Shown here: positions 1-6,155 of the stretch, in pieces
Layout: each line of letters starts with the position of its first letter
Position numbering within the stretch: position 1 is the stretch's first letter
DNA from: Caulobacteraceae bacterium
GTDB lineage: Bacteria; Pseudomonadota; Alphaproteobacteria; Caulobacterales; Caulobacteraceae
DNA: 9,352 nt
Assembly (NCBI GenBank): GCA_003161535.1
Contig: PMOM01000027.1
Span: 1-9,352, forward strand
Direction: 5' to 3'
Position numbers and translations under genes: made by a program
Notes under the pieces: model-generated
Seen by the model: only the letters and a program-made list of their open reading frames with translations
The model's database searches: none
Told to the model about the DNA's origin: nothing

Positions 1-263
1 GCCATTTCCGGTTTCATGTACAGCTGCCCCGAGCCGCCTTCGACCTTCGGGGACTGGGCGAGCAGGGCTTCGGCGGCCTGATCGGCCTCTTCGGGCCGGC
101 CGCCCGCGCTCTGGATCAAGGCGCGCGCCAAGCCGTCCTTCTCTTCGAGCAGGACCTTTAGAAGATGCTCGGGACCCAGTTGCTGATGGCGCCGGGCCAT
201 CGCCAACGACTGGGCCGACTGGATCGCCTGCTTGGCGCGGTCGGAGTAGAGATCAATATTCAT
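1..263 (-). CDS. clpB: ATP-dependent disaggregase ClpB, N-terminal part (3' end outside window)
   Basis: ClpB is the cytoplasmic AAA+ disaggregase that works with DnaK/DnaJ to pull proteins out of aggregates. The visible 87 residues begin MNIDLYSDRAKQAIQSAQ and contain the ClpB/ClpA N-domain pattern: QQLGPEHLLKVLLEEKDGLA near residues 27-46, and a second half ending SGQLYMKPEM. Both AAA+ modules would lie beyond the left edge. The ATG at 263 is the natural start: it gives the canonical ClpB N-terminus and nothing homologous precedes it. The Shine-Dalgarno is weak. The gene diverges from the hydrolase starting at 431. A sigma-32-like promoter candidate lies about 60-85 bases upstream, as expected for a heat-shock gene. 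In other Alphaproteobacteria clpB commonly follows the DUF4167 gene, as here, but here a hydrolase gene is inserted between them. The identification is near certain although the gene is partial. Confidence 0.95.
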   Translation of the reverse strand, partial: MNIDLYSDRAKQAIQSAQSLAMARRHQQLGPEHLLKVLLEEKDGLARALIQSAGGRPEEADQAAEALLAQSPKVEGGSGQLYMKPEM

Positions 264-323
264 GGATTTTCCGGGAGTGGCTGCACACATCCCATTTAGT
301 GTGACCAGAATGCCACACAAGGG

Positions 324-349
324 GCGGGGCAATTCATCCGCCATTCAAC
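324..349 (-). promoter_or_regulatory. Candidate heat-shock (sigma-32-type) promoter of clpB
   Basis: On the minus strand GTTGAA (349-344) is followed after 14 bases by CCCCGC (329-324). The sigma-32 consensus is CTTGAA, an 11-16 base spacer, then CCCCAT. The -35 element has 5 of 6 matches, and the -10 element keeps the diagnostic CCCC. A transcript starting about 7 bases downstream would leave a leader of about 55 bases before the clpB ATG at 263. The match was made by eye, and the C-rich -10 half is easily imitated in GC-rich DNA, so the position relative to a heat-shock gene is the main support. Confidence 0.4.
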
Positions 350-430
350 GCTTGAGGAGGAGATTGGGCCACCGGGAGCCAGTGGACAAATGCGCCCGAG
401 AACCAAGGCGGAGGAGTGGCGTTAAGGGCC

Positions 431-1369
431 ATGCGAGGTGGCGAGAAACGAGGGTTTGGGTTGGCGAGCAAGCGGCCAAAGGGCGTACTGGCGCTTTTCT
501 GGGCGTGCCTGGAGAGCACGGCCAACGGCCGCACCGAACATCGCCCGGTCTCGGCCGACTATCCCGATACCATCGTGCGCCGCACGACCTTCCCGGCCGG
601 CGGAAACCTGGGCTGGCGAATATCGGCCCTCGTCACCCCCAGAGCCCAGCCGGCGCCGTGGAAGATCGTGGTCGTCACCGGCGCGCCTTCGTGGGCGGAG
701 TATTGGGCCCCGATCATGGCCGCCCTGCCCTTGAACCGCGAGATGATCGTCGTTGATCGTCCAGGCTTCGCGGCCAGCGAGCCAGGCGACTGCGTCGCCG
801 ACATCCGGGTGCAGGCGCGGGCACTATCGCCGCTGCTGCGGACTGAGCCTGGCCAGAAATTGCTGTTGGTCGGACAGTCCTATGGGGCGGCGATCGTCGC
901 CCTGATGGCGGCCGAGCACCCCGGTCGGATCGGGGGTGTCGTCCTGTTATCGAGCTACCTCGGCCAGGCGGGTCCGACGGCGCGCTGGCTGGTGAGGATG
1001 GGATCGCGATTTCTCAACCTGATTCCGCGTGATTTGCGGCACGCGGTCATGGAGATCCGCGGCCAGCCGGCGCAGATCGGACTTATGCATCGAGCCTTGC
1101 GCCGGCTTCGCGCGCCGGTGCACATCATCCACGGCGATCAGGATGACTTTGCACCCATCGAGGTGGCTCGCAGACTCGCCGATGAGATCCGCACCCGGCG
1201 CCCCATTCGGTTCCATGAAGTCGCCGGCGCCAATCACTTCCTCAATGACGGCCCGGCCGGCGATCTGATCGGAGTGCTGGAAGATTGCATTCCGCCTGCC
1301 AAGCCGGCCACCGTGTGGCGTTGGCCTAGATGGGCGATGTTCGGCGCGCGAACGCTGCCGGCCACCTGA
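431..1369 (+). CDS. Alpha/beta hydrolase, small-cap type, possibly exported or membrane-anchored
   Basis: This is a serine hydrolase of the alpha/beta fold (312 residues from the ATG at 431); the substrate is unknown. The nucleophile elbow is GQSYG (148-152, Ser150). The acid is in HGDQDDFAP (Asp238 by position) and the histidine is in GANHFL (His269). The VVDRPGF segment (108-114) is typical of the strand before the elbow. Where most relatives have HGxPG for the oxyanion hole, this one has TGAPS (83-87). Only about 50 residues separate the core strand after Ser150 from the acid strand, so the cap is small. The N-terminus has a basic stretch followed by GVLALFWACL (18-27), a possible short signal or anchor; Cys26 is a poor lipobox match. 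Start choice is uncertain. GTG at 416 overlaps the GGAGGAG Shine-Dalgarno (410-416), ATG 431 is 14 bases after it, and TTG 461 has GAGGG just upstream. The stop lies only 5 bases from the converging DUF4167 stop. Confidence 0.8.
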   Translation: MRGGEKRGFGLASKRPKGVLALFWACLESTANGRTEHRPVSADYPDTIVRRTTFPAGGNLGWRISALVTPRAQPAPWKIVVVTGAPSWAEYWAPIMAALPLNREMIVVDRPGFAASEPGDCVADIRVQARALSPLLRTEPGQKLLLVGQSYGAAIVALMAAEHPGRIGGVVLLSSYLGQAGPTARWLVRMGSRFLNLIPRDLRHAVMEIRGQPAQIGLMHRALRRLRAPVHIIHGDQDDFAPIEVARRLADEIRTRRPIRFHEVAGANHFLNDGPAGDLIGVLEDCIPPAKPATVWRWPRWAMFGARTLPAT

Positions 1370-1374
1370 ATGCG

Positions 1375-2328
1375 TTAGCTGTCTTCAGCATCGCCGGACG
1401 GCGGCGCCGCCGCGTCGGCTTCAAAACTGCGCGGCGCCCGGCGACGGCGCGGCTTGCGAGCCTCCTCGACCGCCTCGGCGCGCGGTTCGGCGGGGCGCAC
1501 CTGCAGGAAGGCCGGAGCGTGACTGACCTCGCCATCGTCGGCGCGTAGAATATGTCCAGGATCGGCATTGGTCGACCCGCCCGTCAGAGGGGTCGCTTCC
1601 GGCTCAGTGACGCCCAGTGGGTCGCGCTCGAAGCGGGGAGATCTTTCTTCGCGATTGTACCTTGGACGCTCGTCACGGAATGGGCGCGCGCCGCGGTCTT
1701 CTCGCGGCCGCTCGCTTTGCGAGCGGTCGTTGGCGAACCGATCGTTCTGGCTCCGGTCAGGTTGCGAGCGGTCACTCTGGAAGCGGTCTTGGCGCGGTTG
1801 ATCGTCGCGACCGCGCGGGTCGTTCTGGCGATAGTCGTCTCGCGGGCGGTCCTCACGCCTCGCGTCATGGTGGCGAGAGTCCTGGGGTCGACCGTCTTGA
1901 TTGCGCGCCTGGCGATCGCCGCCGTCGACGCTGTCACCGGCCTCCGACTCGGTCTCGACCTCGCTGGCTTCGCCGGCGCCGCTTTCATCTTCGAAGTCGA
2001 TGTCATAGCCCGAAACGAATTGATCGCGCCCGACGATCTCCGAGAGGGGCCGCAGGGGTTGCATGGCGCGCATGACGCGGAAGTAGTGCTCGGCGTGTTG
2101 CAAGTGGTTTTCGGCCAGAACCCGGTCGCCTGCCGTGTGGGCGTCACGGGCGAACTGTTGGTACTTTTCGTAGACGTGCTGGGCGGCGCCGCGCACCTTG
2201 ACGCCCTCGGGACCGTTGGAATCGAAGGCGCGATTGGAGTTGTGCTGCGGCTTGCCGCCACCACCCCCCCCGCCGCCGCCGTTCCGGTTACGGCTACGCT
2301 GACGCTTCATACCCTTGAAATCTCTCAT
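1375..2328 (-). CDS. DUF4167 domain protein with low-complexity Gly, Arg/Asp and basic regions
   Basis: This is a conserved alphaproteobacterial protein of unknown function (317 residues). The start MRDFKGMKRQ and the domain at about 37-110 (GVKVRGAAQHVYEKYQQFAR, then AENHLQHAEHYFRVMRAM, PLRPLSEIVGRDQF) are the DUF4167 hallmark, a compact helical region. Before it lies a basic RSRNRN segment and nine consecutive glycines (17-25). After it come an acidic stretch (111-138), a long Arg/Asp/Gln-rich tract (139-236) with 5-residue repeats, and a basic RKPRRRRAPR motif (291-300) near the end. The charge pattern and RG/RN-like N-terminus suggest nucleic-acid binding and intrinsic disorder, which is inference. 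AAGGA lies 3 bases before the ATG at 2328. A second in-frame ATG (codon 7) also follows an AAGGG, but the MRDFKG start is the one usual for the family. It is commonly next to prmC and clpB, as it is here. Confidence 0.9.
   Translation of the reverse strand: MRDFKGMKRQRSRNRNGGGGGGGGGKPQHNSNRAFDSNGPEGVKVRGAAQHVYEKYQQFARDAHTAGDRVLAENHLQHAEHYFRVMRAMQPLRPLSEIVGRDQFVSGYDIDFEDESGAGEASEVETESEAGDSVDGGDRQARNQDGRPQDSRHHDARREDRPRDDYRQNDPRGRDDQPRQDRFQSDRSQPDRSQNDRFANDRSQSERPREDRGARPFRDERPRYNREERSPRFERDPLGVTEPEATPLTGGSTNADPGHILRADDGEVSHAPAFLQVRPAEPRAEAVEEARKPRRRRAPRSFEADAAAPPSGDAEDS
1699..1788 (-). repeat. In-frame 15-base (pentapeptide) repeats in the DUF4167 gene
   Basis: Codons 181-210 read as six 5-residue units: DRFQS, DRSQP, DRSQN, DRFAN, DRSQS and ERPRE. 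Position 1 is acidic (Asp or Glu) and position 2 is Arg in every unit. The 15-base period is visible in the DNA as recurring GACCG/GATCG-type codon pairs. This lies in the disordered Arg/Asp-rich tract, where unit number is likely to vary between relatives. Confidence 0.7.
2254..2280 (-). repeat. Nine-glycine codon run containing a G8 homopolymer
   Basis: Codons 17-25 of the DUF4167 gene encode nine glycines. Two GGG codons and the start of a GGT make a run of eight G on the coding strand (C8 at 2264-2271 on the plus strand). Glycine runs here are usual for DUF4167 proteins, but the G8 is a potential slippage site upstream of the conserved domain. Confidence 0.85.
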
Positions 2329-2602
2329 ATTTCCTTAACCTGTTGCCGTGATTCCCGCCGTGATGGCGTGAGAATCCGGGCCGTTGCGCTTGCTGTGGCT
2401 CTAGGGGAGCACTCACCCGTAAAATAGAAAGTGACTAGAAACCCTTGGTTCCCGCTCTCGCCGCGAGACTCGAAAGGCGGCGCGCTCACGAAGGGCCTAC
2501 AGGTCGCGCTCCTTGCGGAGGCTTTGGCGAAGTCCAAACTGGACAGGCGCACACAGCCCGGTATTCCGGCGATTTCCTGGAGACTCCTCAATCTTTAGCG
2601 GT
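2329..2602 (-). other. 274-base stretch between prmC and the DUF4167 gene, no supported gene
   Basis: This stretch lies between the prmC stop and the DUF4167 start. It is less GC-rich in the middle (around 2425-2450, with TTTCTATTTTACGGG on the minus strand), which could be a promoter or leader for the DUF4167 gene, but no -35/-10 pair stands out. Short hairpins are possible: TCTCG-CCG-CGAGA at 2456-2468, CTCC-GCAA-GGAG (GNRA loop) around 2511-2522, and an imperfect GGG-(T)-GA-GTGC-TC-CCC around 2405-2419. None is followed by a T run, so no terminator is called. An 88-codon open frame from a TTG at 2591 to 2325 overlaps the DUF4167 ATG by ATGA but has poor codon bias in its second half and no recognisable domain. 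The stretch may hold a transcribed leader. Confidence 0.4.
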
Positions 2603-3487
2603 TCAGTCGCGCTTATCCAAGGAGTTTCTTGAACCGCGCGTCACCTTGGCGCCGGCGATGACGCGATCGCGGCCGGCCAAATCGGCAACGACGCGCAGGC
2701 CATGGGCGCCGGCATCGCGAAACATCGCCTGCACCGGCTCGCTCTGGCCCGGTCCGATTTCCACCGCGAAACGACCGCCGTCGCGCAGGACACGCAAGAT
2801 TTGAGGGGCAAGCGCACGATAGGCATCGAGGCCATCGACGCCGCCATCCAGTGCCAGGCGCGGTTCGTGGTCGCGCACCTCGGGCGCCAGGCCAGCGATC
2901 TCGCCACTGGCTATGTAGGGTGGATTGGCGACCACCAAGTCGAAGCTCTCCGCGCCGAGGCCGGCGGTCCAATCGCTGCGCAGCAAGGCCACTCTGGAGG
3001 CCAAGCCAAGGCTGGCCGCGTTCTCCCGCGCCACCGCCAAAGCCTCCTCCGATACATCGACGCCAAGGCCCGCGGCGTTGGGTCGCTCGGCGAGGATCGC
3101 CAGAAGGATCGCTCCGGAGCCTACGCCAAGGTCAAGAATGCTGAAGCGCTGATGCTCGGAAAACTCCGGCAGCACCGCATCCAGGATGGTCTCGGTGTCG
3201 GGCCTGGGCGTCAGCACGCCCGGCGTCACCCGCAGCATGATCTTCCAGAATCCCTTGGAGCCCAGGATATGGCTGATGGGTTCGCGCCGCTCTCGCCGCA
3301 CGAGATAAGCTTCGAGCGCCGCCGTCTGATCGGCATTCAGCGCGCGGTGAGGATCGGCGATGATGTCGGCCCGGGTCGCGCCGGCCGCCGCTTCAACGAG
3401 CAGGCGCGCGTCAATCACCGGTCCTTCCACCCCGGCGGCCTGCAGGCGGCGCTTGGCCCCGGTCCAGGCCGAGACCAGGGTCGTCAC
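2603..3487 (-). CDS. prmC: Peptide chain release factor N5-glutamine methyltransferase PrmC (HemK)
   Basis: PrmC methylates the glutamine of the GGQ motif in release factors RF1 and RF2 using S-adenosylmethionine, in the cytoplasm. The 294 residues have the normal family length. An N-terminal helical domain (1-75) recognises the release factor. The Rossmann methyltransferase core carries TPRPDTE (93-99), the SAM-binding motif LDLGVGSGAI (118-127), the acidic strand-2 end GVDVSEEAL, and the diagnostic catalytic motif NPPY (188-191). The GTG at 3487 is chosen because it gives the expected N-terminus MTTLVSAWTGAKRRL. No Shine-Dalgarno is visible, and it lies 16 bases after the stop of the 97-residue gene, so translational coupling is likely. 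In Alphaproteobacteria prmC usually follows prfA, its substrate's gene; here prfA is not adjacent upstream. Confidence 0.93.
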   Translation of the reverse strand: MTTLVSAWTGAKRRLQAAGVEGPVIDARLLVEAAAGATRADIIADPHRALNADQTAALEAYLVRRERREPISHILGSKGFWKIMLRVTPGVLTPRPDTETILDAVLPEFSEHQRFSILDLGVGSGAILLAILAERPNAAGLGVDVSEEALAVARENAASLGLASRVALLRSDWTAGLGAESFDLVVANPPYIASGEIAGLAPEVRDHEPRLALDGGVDGLDAYRALAPQILRVLRDGGRFAVEIGPGQSEPVQAMFRDAGAHGLRVVADLAGRDRVIAGAKVTRGSRNSLDKRD

Positions 3488-3503
3488 GGCTGTGGCGTTC
3501 GGG

Positions 3504-3797
3504 TCAGGCTCGCACGCCGGTGAGCGGGGAGGAGCCGAATGAGCCGGCCTTCACGCTGCCGGTCATGGCGTCGCCGCTGACGGTGACGGTGAATTCCAGG
3601 GTCATGGGAAACGGCGTGGTGATCGCCGCCGACCAAGTCAGGGTGTCGCCATCGACCTTGCCGGAAATGTCTTGGCCGCCCATACGTCCCTCCATCTTGC
3701 CGGTGAAGGTGTCACCCTTGGTGGTGATGTTGAGCGTGCCCTCCTGCACGCCCATGGGCGAGTTGATGGTGGTCTTCCAGGCGCCATCGGCGGACAT
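3504..3797 (-). CDS. Unnamed 97-residue beta-rich protein
   Basis: This small, probably cytoplasmic protein has no signal peptide, membrane segment or cysteine. I recognise the general type, short conserved hypothetical proteins of Caulobacterales/Sphingomonadales, but know no function for it. The sequence alternates polar and hydrophobic residues in predicted beta-strands and contains three similar turn units: GDTFTGK (28-34), GDTLTWS (50-56) and GDAMTGS (75-81). It opens with GAWKTTINSPMG and ends with GSFGSSPLTGVRA. This suggests a small barrel or antiparallel sheet, possibly lipocalin-like and ligand-binding (inference). GGAG lies 8 bases before the ATG at 3797, a good ribosome binding site. 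It lies 74 bases after ispG and 16 before prmC, so it is probably in their operon. Codon use resembles its neighbours, and it reads as a real gene despite its size. Confidence 0.8.
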   Translation of the reverse strand: MSADGAWKTTINSPMGVQEGTLNITTKGDTFTGKMEGRMGGQDISGKVDGDTLTWSAAITTPFPMTLEFTVTVSGDAMTGSVKAGSFGSSPLTGVRA

Positions 3798-3871
3798 GCG
3801 GATATCTCCATTGAAGTGAAGGAAAATCAGCTAAACAGCCGGCCGCCCGATAGGCAAGCACGCGATGGCGC

Positions 3872-5029
3872 CTATTCGGCCGCCTGCAAGGCCGCGGTCT
3901 CCGCGCTTTGACGCTCGGCCGCCTCGATCTGCGCGGCGCGCGCCTCCACCAGTTCGACGATATGGTCGACCATATCGGCATTGTCCTGCTTGTGGTCGGC
4001 CTTGCCGGCGACATAGATCATCCCCGCGCCCTTGCCCCCGCCGGTGAAGCCGACGTCTGTCATCAGAGCCTCGCCCGGGCCATTCACCACGCAGCCGATG
4101 ATCGACAGGCTCATGGGCGCCGAGATGTGCTTGAGACGCGCTTCCAGGGTATTGACCGTCTCGATGACGTTGAAGCCCTGTCGTGCGCACGACGGGCAGG
4201 CGATGATGTTGACGCCGCGATGGCGCAGGCCCAGCGACTTGAGAATATCGAAGCCGGCCTTGATCTCTTCCACCGGGTCAGCCGCCAGGGACACGCGAAT
4301 GGTGTCGCCAATTCCCGCCCACAAGAGTCCGCCCATGCCGATGGCCGACTTGATGGTTCCCGAGCGCAGCGCGCCGGCCTCGGTGACGCCCAGATGGATA
4401 GGACAGTCGATCGCCTCGGCCAGCATTTGATAGGCGGCCACGGTCATGAAGACATCGGATGCCTTCACGCTGATCTTGAACTCATGGAAGTCATGGTCTT
4501 GCAGGATGCGGGCGTGGCTGAGCGCGCTTTCGACCATGGCTTGCGGGCAAGGCTCGCCATAGCGCTCCAGAAGCTCGCGCTCCAGGGATCCGGCGTTGAC
4601 GCCGATGCGCATGGAGCAGCCGTGGTCGCGGGCCGCCTGGATCACGTCGCGCACCCGCGAGGGCGAACCGATATTGCCAGGATTGATCCGCAGGCAAGCC
4701 GCGCCCGCCTCGGCGGCTTCGATCCCGCGCTTATAGTGAAAATGGATATCGGCCACCAAGGGCACGGTGGCGGCCTTGGCGATGGCCTTGAAGGCCGCCG
4801 TGGCCTCCTGATCGGGACAGGAGACCCGGACGATGTCGGCGCCGGCCTCTTCGAGTTGGCGGATCTGCTCGATGGTGGCGACCGCGTCGCCGGTGATGGT
4901 GTTGGTCATCGACTGGACGGTGATCGGCGCGTCGCCGCCAACGGGTACGCGTCCGACATGGATTTGACGCGACTTGCGACGATCGATGGCGCGCCAGGGG
5001 CGCAGATGGGTGTGATCTTGGACAGTCAT
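3872..5029 (-). CDS. ispG: 4-hydroxy-3-methylbut-2-en-1-yl diphosphate synthase IspG (GcpE)
   Basis: IspG is a [4Fe-4S] enzyme of the MEP isoprenoid pathway. It reductively opens the cyclic diphosphate MEcPP to give HMBPP. From the ATG at 5029 the protein has 385 residues. The TIM-barrel half includes [18 protein letters not shown] (27-44), [12 protein letters not shown] (65-76), [11 protein letters not shown] (90-100) and RINPGNIGS (114-122). The C-terminal half carries the cluster ligands Cys278 and Cys281 in CPSC, Cys313 in [11 protein letters not shown], and Glu320. The C-terminus (after about 355) is an acidic/Ala-rich tail longer than in E. coli. The open frame extends to a TTG at 5077, but that start would begin only 19 bases from the upstream stop and adds non-homologous residues, so the ATG is preferred although it lacks a clear Shine-Dalgarno. 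It follows a RodZ-like gene, the same order as rodZ-ispG in E. coli. Confidence 0.95.
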   Translation of the reverse strand: MTVQDHTHLRPWRAIDRRKSRQIHVGRVPVGGDAPITVQSMTNTITGDAVATIEQIRQLEEAGADIVRVSCPDQEATAAFKAIAKAATVPLVADIHFHYKRGIEAAEAGAACLRINPGNIGSPSRVRDVIQAARDHGCSMRIGVNAGSLERELLERYGEPCPQAMVESALSHARILQDHDFHEFKISVKASDVFMTVAAYQMLAEAIDCPIHLGVTEAGALRSGTIKSAIGMGGLLWAGIGDTIRVSLAADPVEEIKAGFDILKSLGLRHRGVNIIACPSCARQGFNVIETVNTLEARLKHISAPMSLSIIGCVVNGPGEALMTDVGFTGGGKGAGMIYVAGKADHKQDNADMVDHIVELVEARAAQIEAAERQSAETAALQAAE

Positions 5030-5095
5030 GGGAAAGCTAAGATAAGGCCAAACCGCCGCTTGCCCAAGCCCGCCCAAGCATCGGGGCGGTTTGCT

Positions 5096-6031
5096 TCAAC
5101 CGGCCAGGCGCGCCAGAGGCGTCTGGGCTTCGGAGAGCATGCCTCGCGCGATGCCCCGGTCGAAGACCTCCATGGAGCCGGGATTGCCTACATCGACGGT
5201 CAATCCGGCCGTGGGCGGAGCCCGCCACGCCTCGCCGGTCGCCAACTCCCGGGCGAAATAGACCGCGCCGCCCGGCCCGCGAACGATCAATGTCGTCGGC
5301 TTCTTGGCCTGCAGCAGAATTCCCGAATCGGGCCCCGATCTCGGGCCGGCGGCGCCAAAGATCGCTCCGGCGGCCACGAACGGGGCTCCGGCGATATCGG
5401 CGTCTGCGGTTGGCGCGGCGGTGGCGATGGGTGCGAGGCCGGGCGTCTCGTAAGCTGGCGGGCTGGCCGCTTCGGGCGGCGGCGGCAGGGGGGCCCCCAA
5501 ATGGGCGGGGCCGGCATCGATCCGGACCGCTACAAGGCTTTGAACGGCCGCGCCTTGCCGCGGCGCGTTCGTCTGGGCATGGCGGAAGAGATTCCACGCC
5601 AATACCGCCGACACGATCAATAAGCCGGCGACTCCCAACCAACCAAGCCGTCGCGGCGCGCGGTGAATGCCGCAAGGCGCGCGCAGGGCGCCGTCCAACC
5701 GCGGCGCTTCGTCTCGAAAACGCGCCGCAACCGCGTCGCCGTCTAGGCCAAGAGCGCTGGCGTAGGCGCGAACGTAGCCGACCGTAAAGGGTCTGGCCGG
5801 CAATCTGTCCAGGTCGAAGGCCTCGATAGCGCCAAGATGGGCCGCCCGCACGCGGGTGACCGAGGCAATGTCCATGACGGCTAGGCCGAGGTGTTCGCGC
5901 GCTTCGCGCAAGGCGGCGCCCAGGTTTCCATTGGGGTTGAGGATGACATTGGCGCGGCGCAGGGAAGCGAAATCGGAGCCCAGCGCCAGGGCGGCGTGGC
6001 TTGACCCGAAGTCGCTCGTATCCAGCGGCAT
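5096..6031 (-). CDS. RodZ-like HTH, single-TM, DUF4115 protein
   Basis: This resembles RodZ, the inner-membrane protein that links MreB filaments to the cell-wall elongation machinery. The 311 residues show the full architecture. A cytoplasmic helix-turn-helix of the HTH_25 type (about 36-105) includes LGAALREAREHLGL, DIASVTRVRAAHLGAIEAFD and PARPFTVGYVRAYASALGLD. Basic residues APRRLG then precede one transmembrane segment, WLGVAGLLIVSAVLAWNLF (131-149). A Pro/Ala-rich linker (about 160-235) and a C-terminal DUF4115 domain follow, with ILLQAKKPTTLIVRGPGG and GEAWRAPPTAGLTVDVGNPG. The ATG at 6031 has a strong Shine-Dalgarno 4-5 bases upstream; the frame stays open to a TTG at 6151 but those codons look unlike coding sequence of the family. 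Adjacency to ispG, as in E. coli, supports the RodZ assignment. Whether it is the organism's only or main RodZ cannot be told from the window, so no symbol is given. Confidence 0.85.
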   Translation of the reverse strand: MPLDTSDFGSSHAALALGSDFASLRRANVILNPNGNLGAALREAREHLGLAVMDIASVTRVRAAHLGAIEAFDLDRLPARPFTVGYVRAYASALGLDGDAVAARFRDEAPRLDGALRAPCGIHRAPRRLGWLGVAGLLIVSAVLAWNLFRHAQTNAPRQGAAVQSLVAVRIDAGPAHLGAPLPPPPEAASPPAYETPGLAPIATAAPTADADIAGAPFVAAGAIFGAAGPRSGPDSGILLQAKKPTTLIVRGPGGAVYFARELATGEAWRAPPTAGLTVDVGNPGSMEVFDRGIARGMLSEAQTPLARLAG

Positions 6032-6035
6032 GCCG

Positions 6036-6045
6036 CCCCTCCCCC
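6036..6045 (-). promoter_or_regulatory. Strong Shine-Dalgarno deciding the RodZ-like start
   Basis: GGGGGAGGGG on the minus strand ends 4 bases before the ATG at 6031. It is the strongest purine-rich ribosome binding site in the window and rules against the upstream TTG at 6151 as start. Confidence 0.7.
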
Positions 6046-6155
6046 TTGCCAACGTGGCTGCGTCGGTAAAGATTCGAAACGTTCTTAGAGAGCGTTCCGC
6101 GACACCACGTCCAGCGAATAAAGGGTTATCAACCGAACTTTCTGTATTCAATGCG

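Noticed and set aside
262..756. A 164-codon plus-strand frame beginning at 262
   Set aside because: It overlaps the clpB start and the hydrolase coding region in another frame, and its Arg/Pro/Gly-rich product looks like an out-of-frame shadow.
1399..1412. Perfect 14-base palindrome CGGCGGCGCCGCCG near the convergent gene ends as a bidirectional terminator
   Set aside because: It lies inside Ala/Pro codons of the DUF4167 gene, has no T run on either side, and such palindromes arise easily from GCC/GGC codons.
1552..2427. A 291-codon hydrophobic open frame on the plus strand
   Set aside because: It is antisense to the DUF4167 gene. Its Val/Ala/Leu-rich product is the mirror of Arg/Asp/Gly-rich codons, not a membrane protein.
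2325..2591. An 88-codon minus-strand frame ending in ATGA overlap with the DUF4167 start
   Set aside because: It starts with TTG, has no Shine-Dalgarno, shows mixed third-position bases in its second half and has no domain. The overlap alone is not enough to call a gene.
3850..3875. Inverted repeat ATAGGC/GCCTAT at the end of ispG as a terminator
   Set aside because: The stem is only 6 bp with a 14-base loop, and no T run follows directly on the minus strand. The downstream genes appear to be co-transcribed.
3908..5623. A 571-codon open frame on the plus strand
   Set aside because: It is wholly antisense to ispG and the RodZ-like gene, both of which have clear family motifs. Long antisense frames are expected in high-GC DNA with strong codon bias, and the product has no recognisable domain.
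6081..6097. GTTC-N9-GTTC in the region upstream of the RodZ-like gene, resembling an alphaproteobacterial LexA box
   Set aside because: The SOS box of this group is GTTC-N7-GTTC. The spacer here is 9 bases, so it does not fit.
6125..6151. TTGAAT-N15-GATAAC as a promoter for the RodZ-like gene
   Set aside because: Both hexamers match only 4 of 6 and the spacer is too short at 15 bases. An internal promoter is possible but not supported.
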